From an uncultured Nocardioides sp. (GTDB taxonomy: Bacteria > Actinomycetota > Actinomycetes > Propionibacteriales > Nocardioidaceae): a DNA stretch of 64,000 nucleotides. The notes beneath the pieces were generated by a model. That model was not told the origin of the DNA and did not search any database. It was given only the letters and a program-made list of their open reading frames with translations. Of the stretch, positions 7,305 through 13,533 are shown piece after piece; position 1 is the stretch's first letter; each line of letters starts with the position of its first letter. The stretch spans positions 124,001-188,000 of the forward strand of contig NZ_CANLDB010000001.1 in NCBI RefSeq assembly GCF_947489365.1, given 5' to 3'. Both the position numbers and the translations under genes were made by a program.

Positions 7305-8678
7305 ATGGGCAGCCCCGGACTCATGCGCGCTCGCGAGAAGATGGCCGACGAGGGCGTCGACCCCGTCGCGATCGACGTGTTCTCGCACTACTACCGGCTC
7401 CTGGAGCACGGCGAGACCGGGATGATCCCCGAGTCCTCGATCGAGCCCCACGACATGGAGTCGCTGGCCGACGTCGAGGTCGACCCGGAGGCCGCCCGTG
7501 CGGCACTGGACGGCACCGCGGTCATCAAGCTCAACGGTGGTCTCGGCACGTCGATGGGCATGGACCGCGCGAAGTCGCTCCTGTGCGTCCGCAAGGGCCT
7601 GTCGTTCCTCGACATCATCGCCCGGCAGGTCCTGCACCTGCGGAAGACCACCGGCGCCCGGCTGCCGCTGATCTTCATGAACAGCTTCCGGACCTCGTCC
7701 GACACCATCGCCGCGCTGAGCCGGTACGACGAGCTCGCGGTGAAGGGCCTGCCGCTGGAGTTCCACCAGAACAAGGAGCCGAAGCTCCTCGTCCGCGACC
7801 TGCTGCCGGCCAGCCACCCCCGCAACCCCGACCTCGAGTGGTGCCCGCCGGGCCACGGTGACCTCTACACCGCGATGCTCGGCACCGGGCTGCTCGACCA
7901 GCTGCTCGACGCGGGCTACGAGCGGGTGTTCGTCTCCAACTCCGACAACCTCGGCGCCACCGCCGACCCCCGCGTGGCCGGGTGGTTCGCCGCGAGCGGC
8001 GCGCCGTTCGCGATCGAGGCGGTCCGCCGTACCCCCTCGGACCGCAAGGGCGGCCACTTCGCCCGGCGTACCTCCGACGGCCGGATCGTCCTGCGCGAGA
8101 CCGCCCAGACACGGGACGTCGACAAGGAGGCGCTCGCCGACCTGGAGCGGCACCGCTTCACCTCGACCAACAACCTGTGGTTCGACCTGCGGGCGATGAA
8201 GGACGAGATGCGTCGCCGCGACGGCATCCTGGGCCTGCCGCTGATCCGCAACGTCAAGCACCTCGACCCGACCGACCCGACGACGCCCGAGGTCGTGCAG
8301 ATCGAGACCGCCATGGGCGCGGCCATCGAGGTGTTCGAGGACGCCACCACCATCGAGGTCGGCCGGGACCGGTTCGTGCCGGTGAAGACCACCAACGACC
8401 TGCTCGTCCTCCGCTCGGACGTCTACACGCTCGGGCAGGACTTCGTCCTCGACCAGACCGCCGAGCAGATCCCGTACGTCGACCTCGACGGGCCGTACAA
8501 GACCGTCGACGCGTTCGCACAGCGCTTCCCCGACGGCGCGCCCTCGCTGGCCGAGGCGACGTCGTTGACGGTGCGCGGCGACGTGACCTTCGGCAAGGGC
8601 GTCAAGGTCGTCGGCGACGTCGAGGTCGAGGCCGAGAAGCAGCCCGAGCGGATCCCCGCGGACACGGTGCTGCGTTGA
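7305..8678 (+). CDS. UTP-glucose-1-phosphate uridylyltransferase (UDPGP family)
   Basis: Makes UDP-glucose from UTP and glucose-1-phosphate for cell-wall and storage polymers. The 457-residue protein belongs to the eukaryote-like UDPGP family rather than the short bacterial GalU family. It shows VIKLNGGLGTSMGMDRAKS (nucleotide loop, about residue 70), FMNSFRTSSDT, the FHQNKEPKLL block and GHGDLY. The C-terminus contains a left-handed helix-like run ending in VTFGKGVKVVGDVEVEA. I chose the ATG at 7305, not the earlier 7176 of the track, because the earlier start lies inside 5-FCL and TACGAT sits six bases before 7305. It overlaps the MoeA-like gene by TTGA. Confidence 0.93.
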   Translation: MGSPGLMRAREKMADEGVDPVAIDVFSHYYRLLEHGETGMIPESSIEPHDMESLADVEVDPEAARAALDGTAVIKLNGGLGTSMGMDRAKSLLCVRKGLSFLDIIARQVLHLRKTTGARLPLIFMNSFRTSSDTIAALSRYDELAVKGLPLEFHQNKEPKLLVRDLLPASHPRNPDLEWCPPGHGDLYTAMLGTGLLDQLLDAGYERVFVSNSDNLGATADPRVAGWFAASGAPFAIEAVRRTPSDRKGGHFARRTSDGRIVLRETAQTRDVDKEALADLERHRFTSTNNLWFDLRAMKDEMRRRDGILGLPLIRNVKHLDPTDPTTPEVVQIETAMGAAIEVFEDATTIEVGRDRFVPVKTTNDLLVLRSDVYTLGQDFVLDQTAEQIPYVDLDGPYKTVDAFAQRFPDGAPSLAEATSLTVRGDVTFGKGVKVVGDVEVEAEKQPERIPADTVLR

Positions 8679-9961
8679 CGACCTCACCCCTCGCGGGGTC
8701 GCCCGGCCCGACCCACGGTCCTGCGGGTGCCGACGACGGACCGATCACGGTCGAGCAGCTCCGCGACCACGTCCTGGGGACCGTCCAGCCGCTGCCCGCC
8801 CACGCCCAGCCCCTCATGGAGGCCCTCGGCCTCCCGGTGGCCGAGGACGTCCACTCCACGATCGCCCTGCCGGGCTTCGACAACTCCGCCATGGACGGGT
8901 ACGCCGTCGTCCACCGCGACGTCGCGACCGCCAGCGCCGAGTACCCCGTCCACCTGCCCGTGATCGGCGAGATCGGCGCCGGGCAGGCCCGCCTGACCGC
9001 GCTCGCCGAGGGCACGGCGGCCAAGATCATGACCGGCGCCCCGATCCCCGCCGGCTCGGACGCGGTCGTGCCCTACGAGTGGACCGACCGCGGTGAGTCG
9101 TCCGTCTGGATCTCCCAGGCCCCCGAGCCCGGTCAGCACGTCCGGGTCCGCGGCGACGACATCGCCGAGGGCGACCTGCTCGTCGAGGCCGGCACGGTCC
9201 TGACCCCGCGCCACCTGGGCCTGCTGGCCGCGGTGGGTCGCGACCGGGTCCGCTGCCGCCAGCGTCCCCGCGTCGTCGTCCTCTCGACCGGCTCGGAGCT
9301 CCGGGACGCCGGCCAGGAGCTCGGCCACGACTCGATCTACGACGGCAACTCCTACCTGCTCGCCGCCGCCGCCCGGGCGGCCGGGGCGATCGCCTACCGG
9401 GTCGGGATCGTCCCCGACGACACCGGCCGCTTCACCGAGGCGCTGGCCGACCAGCTCGTCCGCGCCGACGTGGTCGTCACCTCCGGCGGCGTCAGCATGG
9501 GCGACTTCGACGTCGTGAAGGAGGCGCTCCGCGGCATCGAGACCATGTGGTTCGGGCCCGTCGCGATGCAGCCCGGCAAGCCCCAGGGCTTCGGCACCGT
9601 CGGCGAGGACGCCACCCCGGTCTTCACGCTGCCGGGCAACCCGGTGTCGTCGTACCTGTCCTTCGAGGTCTTCGTGCTCCCCGCGCTGCGCAAGATGATG
9701 GGGATGACGCCCCACGTCCGGCCGTCGGTGCGGGCGCGGGTCACCCACGGCGTGACGTCGCCCCCGGGCCGTCGCCAGTTCCTGCGCGGCTCGTACGACG
9801 AGGACGCCGGCACGGCGTACGTCACGCCGATCGGCGGCTCCGGGTCGCACCTGCTCGGCAACCTCGCGGTCTCCGACGCGCTGATCGTCGTGCCCGAGGA
9901 GACCACCTCGCTCGACGCGGGGGAGACCGTCGAGGTCATCCGCATGGACGTGCCCTTCTGA
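8675..9961 (+). CDS. moeA: MoeA/gephyrin-like molybdopterin molybdenumtransferase, possible Glp
   Basis: MoeA inserts molybdate into adenylylated molybdopterin. The 428-residue protein has the expected domains: GFDNSAMDGYA near 70, MTGAPIPAGSDAVVPYE, the MogA-like fold with STGSELRDAG...YDGNSYLL, TSGGVSMGDFDVVKEAL, MQPGKPQGFG and LPGNPVSS, then a C-terminal beta barrel. The TTG start overlaps the upstream stop (TTGA). In Corynebacterium a MoeA paralogue in this same neighbourhood (5-FCL, UGP, MoeA-like, RimJ, GlpR) is Glp, which binds FtsZ. Here moaC and mogA follow directly, so a cofactor role, a division role or both are possible. Confidence 0.92.
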   Translation: MTTSPLAGSPGPTHGPAGADDGPITVEQLRDHVLGTVQPLPAHAQPLMEALGLPVAEDVHSTIALPGFDNSAMDGYAVVHRDVATASAEYPVHLPVIGEIGAGQARLTALAEGTAAKIMTGAPIPAGSDAVVPYEWTDRGESSVWISQAPEPGQHVRVRGDDIAEGDLLVEAGTVLTPRHLGLLAAVGRDRVRCRQRPRVVVLSTGSELRDAGQELGHDSIYDGNSYLLAAAARAAGAIAYRVGIVPDDTGRFTEALADQLVRADVVVTSGGVSMGDFDVVKEALRGIETMWFGPVAMQPGKPQGFGTVGEDATPVFTLPGNPVSSYLSFEVFVLPALRKMMGMTPHVRPSVRARVTHGVTSPPGRRQFLRGSYDEDAGTAYVTPIGGSGSHLLGNLAVSDALIVVPEETTSLDAGETVEVIRMDVPF

Positions 9962-10443
9962 TGGAGCCACGCCTGACCCACGTGGACGCCGCCGGCGCCG
10001 CCCGGATGGTCGACGTCTCCGACAAGGACGTCACGACGCGCACGGCCACCGCGTCGGGGCGGGTGCTGGTCTCGTCGACGGTCGTCGGGCTGCTCCGGGG
10101 CGAGGGCGTGCCGAAGGGCGACGCGCTCGCGGTCGCCCGCATCGCCGGCATCCAGGGCGCGAAGCTCACGCCCACGCTGATCCCGCTGTGCCACCCGCTG
10201 CCCGTCACCGGGGTGGTGGTGGACCTCGAGGTCGCCGACACCGACGACGGGGGAGCCGTGCTCATCTCGGCGACGGTGCGCACCACCGGGCGCACCGGGG
10301 TCGAGATGGAGGCCATGGCCGCCGTCGCCACCGCCGCGCTGACCGTCGTCGACATGGTCAAGGCCGTCGACAAGGGGGCCGTGATCACCGACGTCCGCGT
10401 CGAGGCGAAGAGCGGCGGACGGTCGGGGGACTGGACCCGATGA
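9961..10443 (+). CDS. moaC: Cyclic pyranopterin monophosphate synthase MoaC
   Basis: MoaC forms cPMP from the MoaA product in molybdopterin synthesis. The 160-residue protein is full length and shows MVDVSDK, IAGIQGAKLTPTLIPLCHPL, the TGVEMEAM motif and DMVKAVDKGA, all typical of the active site. Its ATG shares one base with the MoeA-like stop (TGATG) and its stop overlaps mogA (ATGA), so all three should be translated together. moaA is not in the window. Confidence 0.96.
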   Translation: MEPRLTHVDAAGAARMVDVSDKDVTTRTATASGRVLVSSTVVGLLRGEGVPKGDALAVARIAGIQGAKLTPTLIPLCHPLPVTGVVVDLEVADTDDGGAVLISATVRTTGRTGVEMEAMAAVATAALTVVDMVKAVDKGAVITDVRVEAKSGGRSGDWTR

Positions 10444-10934
10444 ACGCCCCGGGCCCCCACGGGCTGCCCGCCACCGTCGTGGTGGCCTCCAACCGCGCGG
10501 CCGCCGGCGTGTACGACGACACCACCGGTCCGCTGATCGTGGAGGCCCTGGAGGACCTGGGGTTCGCCGTGACCGGACCCGTCGTCCGCCCCGACGGCGA
10601 GCCGGTCGGCGCGGCCATCGCCGAGGCCGCCGCCGGAGGAGCCCGCGTCGTGCTCACCACCGGTGGGACCGGCCTGACCCCGACCGACCGCACCCCCGAG
10701 GTCACCCGCGCCCTGCTGGACGCCGAGGTGCCGGGCATCGCCGAGGCGATCCGCGCCGCCGGCGTCGCGAAGGGCGTGCCGACCGCGGTGCTGTCCCGCG
10801 GGCTCGCCGGCCTCGTCGGGCGCTGCCTGGTCGTCAACCTGCCCGGGTCGCGCGGCGGGGTGAAGGACGCCCTCGAGGTGCTGCGTCCCGTGCTCGTGCA
10901 CGCCGCCGAACAGGTCGTGGGGAGCGATCATTAG
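10440..10934 (+). CDS. mogA: MogA/MoaB family molybdopterin adenylyltransferase
   Basis: Adenylylates molybdopterin before metal insertion by MoeA. The 164-residue protein carries TTGGTGLTPTDRTPE (about residues 77-91), the pterin- and ATP-binding loop, and NLPGSRGGVKDAL near the end, both family hallmarks. The opening VVVASNRAAAGVYDDTTGP is also typical. It overlaps moaC by ATGA, and its TAG stop lies within the start of the GNAT gene. MogA and MoaB cannot be separated safely from sequence. Confidence 0.93.
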   Translation: MNAPGPHGLPATVVVASNRAAAGVYDDTTGPLIVEALEDLGFAVTGPVVRPDGEPVGAAIAEAAAGGARVVLTTGGTGLTPTDRTPEVTRALLDAEVPGIAEAIRAAGVAKGVPTAVLSRGLAGLVGRCLVVNLPGSRGGVKDALEVLRPVLVHAAEQVVGSDH

Positions 10935-11523
10935 CGGCCCCGTCCAGGCCTGGCCGGCCCGCCTCGTCGACGGCGAGCTCGTCCTGCGTCCGCTGTCGTA
11001 CGGCGACGCCAACGCCTGGCGCGAGGTCCGCCTGCGCAACCGGGCGTGGCTGCAGCCGTGGGACGCGACCCTGCCGCCCGGCGTCGAGCCCGGCCCGCGG
11101 ACCTTCCGCGGCCTGGTGTGGCGGATGAAGCGGGTGGCCGCCAACGGCCAGGGCCTGCCGTTCGCGATCGAGGTCGACGGGGTGTTCGCCGGGCAGGTGA
11201 CGGTCAGCAACATCGTCCGCGGGTCCGCGCAGATGGCGAACCTCGGGTACTGGATCGACCAGTCGGTCGCCGGGCGGGGCCTCATGCCCCGGGCGGTCGC
11301 GCTCGCGATCGACCACTGCTTCGCCCATGCCGGCCTCCACCGCGTGGAGATCGCCGTACGACCGGAGAACAGCAACTCCCTGCGTGTGGTCGAGAAGCTC
11401 GGCCTGCAGGAGGTGGGCTTCGCCCAGCGCTTCCTGCACATCGACGGGGCGTGGCGCGACCACCGGGTCTTCGCGATCACGACCGAGGAGTGCGACCGGC
11501 CCGTCCGGTCCCGGCTGCCCTGA
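10930..11523 (+). CDS. RimJ/RimL-like GNAT N-acetyltransferase with probable ATT start
   Basis: A 197-residue acetyltransferase using acetyl-CoA, possibly on protein N-termini as in RimJ/RimL. The ORF track begins only at 11116 (GTG, 135 aa), which would delete the first beta strand. The open frame continues upstream through ARLVDGELVLRPLSYGDANA, the normal GNAT beginning, to an ATT at 10930. No ATG, GTG or TTG is in frame before it, but GGGGAG lies about six bases upstream of the ATT. The acetyl-CoA loop is SVAGRGLMPRAV, with NSNSLRVVEKLGLQEVG after it. It overlaps mogA by five bases. RimJ is a regular neighbour in the glp/glpR locus. Confidence 0.83.
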   Translation: MSGPVQAWPARLVDGELVLRPLSYGDANAWREVRLRNRAWLQPWDATLPPGVEPGPRTFRGLVWRMKRVAANGQGLPFAIEVDGVFAGQVTVSNIVRGSAQMANLGYWIDQSVAGRGLMPRAVALAIDHCFAHAGLHRVEIAVRPENSNSLRVVEKLGLQEVGFAQRFLHIDGAWRDHRVFAITTEECDRPVRSRLP

Positions 11524-11640
11524 ACCGGACGTCGTCCGGCCCGACCTTGCGTGCTGCATGGATCTTTCGGTCCTACCGGGGCACGGTGGTCGATGGGCCC
11601 CCGACCGGGTGGCCCGTCGGAACGACAGAAGGAGCCATCC

Positions 11641-11787
11641 ATGCTCGCAACCATCCTGTGGATCATCGCCGTCGTGCTCGTCGTGGCGGGGATCCTCGCC
11701 ATCGTGCGCAAGCAGCTCGTGTGGGGCATCGTCCTGATCGTGGTCGGGCTGCTCGTCGGCCCCGGCGGCGTCAGCATCTTCGTCTAG
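11641..11787 (+). CDS. GPGG-motif small membrane protein
   Basis: A 48-residue hydrophobic peptide with two short membrane helices (ATILWIIAVVLVVAGILAIV and VWGIVLIVVGLLV) joined by RKQL, ending in GPGGVSIFV. This GPGG ending defines a family of small actinobacterial membrane proteins of unknown role. The ATG at 11641 is preceded by AAGGAG at seven bases. The longer 78-aa ORF in the track has no ribosome site and a non-membrane N-terminus. A strong hairpin follows. Confidence 0.85.
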   Translation: MLATILWIIAVVLVVAGILAIVRKQLVWGIVLIVVGLLVGPGGVSIFV

Positions 11788-11798
11788 ACAGCGCGGCG

Positions 11799-11837
11799 GT
11801 CGGGAAATCACTCCCGTCACACGAGTGATTTCCCGAC
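11799..11837. terminator. 15-bp stem hairpin
   Basis: GTCGGGAAATCACTC and its exact reverse complement enclose a nine-base loop, directly after the GPGG gene and before the promoter of the SepX/GlpR gene. There is no T-run. An intrinsic terminator or transcript-end hairpin is most likely. Confidence 0.65.
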
Positions 11838-11876
11838 ACACGCCTTGACATCCGTCCCAGGTCGGTCCGCCGCTCC

Positions 11877-11882
11877 TAGGGT
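11877..11882 (+). promoter_or_regulatory. -10 element of a leaderless promoter
   Basis: TAGGGT followed by CAGTAC and the GTG of the SepX/GlpR-like gene. No Shine-Dalgarno sequence is present. Confidence 0.55.
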
Positions 11883-11888
11883 CAGTAC

Positions 11889-12836
11889 GTGGACCTCAGC
11901 GCCGTCATCTTCGTAGCCCTGGCCGTGGCCTGGGCCGTCTACCTCGTCCCGAAGGCGCTGAAGCACCACGACGAGGTGGCGCGCACGCGCTCCGTCGACC
12001 GCTTCTCCGCCACGATGCGCACCCTCGCCCGCCGCGAGCCCGCCGTCGCCACCGGCGCGGCCAGTGCCTCGGCCGGCGGCCGCGTCGTCGTGACCCCCGG
12101 CCGGCCCGCGTCGGTCTCCGAGGTCACCACCAAGCCCCGGGGCGCCCGCGGCACGACCGTCGTCGAGGCGCCCGCGGACCCGCTGGCCGACCTCAGCCCC
12201 GAGCAGCGCCGCGCCCGCCGCGAGTCCGCGCGCGTCGCGGCCCGCCGCCGTCGTCGCGTGCTCGGCACCCTCCTGGTCGCGCTGCTGGCCGCGGTCGTGG
12301 TGGCCGCCGTCGGCGTCACCTCGTGGTGGCTCGTCGCCGCGCCCGGCGCCCTGATCGTCATGTGGCTCGTCGCGTGCCGCGCCATGGTCCGCGGTGAGCA
12401 CCGCGCCCGCGGCCTCGTGGTCCACACCGACGCCGCCGGCGACCCCGTCTCGGTGGAGGAGGTCGACGAGGGCGTGACGCTGCTCGAGGACGTGCCCCCG
12501 TCGTACGACGTGGAGCGGAGCGAGGACGGGTTCGACGAGGTCGGTCCCGCCGCCGAGACCGCCAGCATGGACGCGTCCGAGGTCGACCCCGAGCTCTGGG
12601 AGCCGCGGCCGGTGACCCTCCCGACGTACGTCGGCAAGGAGATCGCCCCCCTGCGCCACGCCAAGATGCTGCACAAGAACGAGAAGGGCGTCTGGACCTC
12701 CGGCCACGACACGTCCGACAGCATCATGGCCCAGGACGCCCGCGCCACCGAGCGCGAGACCAGCCGCACCAGGCCCCGCGAGGAGCCCGCCGCCGAGCGG
12801 ACCACCTACTCCGGTGAGCGGGCCGTCGGCTCCTGA
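11889..12836 (+). CDS. SepX/GlpR-like divisome membrane protein
   Basis: A 315-residue protein starting with a membrane helix (SAVIFVALAVAWAVYLVP) followed by a basic arginine-rich stretch with RFSATMRTLARRE. This is the signature of the actinobacterial SepX/GlpR family: SepX supports FtsZ rings in Streptomyces, and GlpR is the membrane receptor of the gephyrin-like Glp in Corynebacterium. Two further membrane helices lie at about 120-160 (LLVALLAAVVVAAVGV, LVAAPGALIVMWLVAC), and the C-terminal half is acidic and probably disordered. The MoeA-like gene upstream is the expected partner. Assignment rests on N-terminal pattern and gene order. Confidence 0.8.
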   Translation: MDLSAVIFVALAVAWAVYLVPKALKHHDEVARTRSVDRFSATMRTLARREPAVATGAASASAGGRVVVTPGRPASVSEVTTKPRGARGTTVVEAPADPLADLSPEQRRARRESARVAARRRRRVLGTLLVALLAAVVVAAVGVTSWWLVAAPGALIVMWLVACRAMVRGEHRARGLVVHTDAAGDPVSVEEVDEGVTLLEDVPPSYDVERSEDGFDEVGPAAETASMDASEVDPELWEPRPVTLPTYVGKEIAPLRHAKMLHKNEKGVWTSGHDTSDSIMAQDARATERETSRTRPREEPAAERTTYSGERAVGS

Positions 12837-12924
12837 TCCTGTCGCCCGGGGTGGGTTGGGGATCCTCCGGCTCCGGGTGCTAACGTCTCGTCTCGCGCTG
12901 ATCCGGTTGCGGTGACGGCGCGAT

Positions 12925-12999
<75 letters not shown>

Positions 13000-13002
13000 T
13001 CG

Positions 13003-13038
13003 AGGCCCGTGGTCGGCGGAAACGCCGGGCACGGGCCT
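13003..13038 (+). terminator. Terminator of tRNA-Ala
   Basis: AGGCCCGTG pairs with CACGGGCCT across an 18-base loop that itself contains GGCG/CGCC, and is followed by TTCGTCC. It lies six bases after the tRNA. Confidence 0.7.
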
Positions 13039-13057
13039 TCGTCCGTGCGGACGGTGC

Positions 13058-13090
13058 TCTACCGCGGTCTCACGGATCTACCGCGGTCTC
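13058..13090. repeat. Two 14-bp direct repeats with 19-bp period
   Basis: TCTACCGCGGTCTC occurs at 13058 and again at 13077, each with a central CCGCGG palindrome, in the gap between tRNA-Ala and the minus-strand small gene. The spacing, about two helix turns, suggests a protein-binding site, but no target promoter is evident. Confidence 0.6.
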
Positions 13091-13177
13091 GTGGAGCGAG
13101 AACGGGCGCCAGCGCCGAGCTCAGTGGCGAGAACACCGCGTGACATGACGGCGCGGGGATCAGGCGGAGGCCCGGCG

Positions 13178-13435
13178 TCAGGAGGCGGCGCGGGAGGTGA
13201 GTCGGAGGACGGCGTCGGCGTGCGCGAGGGCGGCGCGGACGTGGAGCTCGAGGGCGTCCTGCTCGGTGCCGTCGACGGCCGCGAGCGCGAGGACGGCGGC
13301 GTCGTCGGCGTGGATGGCCGCGTCGAAGGCGACCGACTGCAGCACGGTGTCGTGGATGCTGGTGGCACCCCGGACGGCGGCGCTGGCGGCGTCGTCGGCC
13401 TGGCGTGCGAGGCGTCGACTGGACGTGCTGATCAT
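13178..13435 (-). CDS. Small alanine-rich helical protein
   Basis: An 85-residue protein, predicted mostly helical and rich in Ala, Asp and Val (TSRRLARQADDAASAAVRG, then DTVLQSVAFDAAIHADDAAV). No metal motif, signal peptide or membrane segment is visible. The ATG at 13435 has a G-rich site (GGGGGGAACCG) just upstream. It lies in the track only as the tail of a 926-aa frame that reads antisense through fbiC. I do not recognise the family. Confidence 0.6.
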   Translation of the reverse strand: MISTSSRRLARQADDAASAAVRGATSIHDTVLQSVAFDAAIHADDAAVLALAAVDGTEQDALELHVRAALAHADAVLRLTSRAAS

Positions 13436-13533
13436 CGGTTCCCCCCGGATCCGTCTGCCCGGACCCCCGTCCGAGCTCCTCCAGGGTACGGCGACCGGGA
13501 CGGGTCCGGAGGGGTTTCGGTCGGATCGGCCGG

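Noticed and set aside
8675-9961. Naming the MoeA-like gene glp outright
   Set aside because: The cofactor-synthesis motifs are intact and moaC/mogA are adjacent. The division role rests only on gene order, so the safer name moeA was kept.
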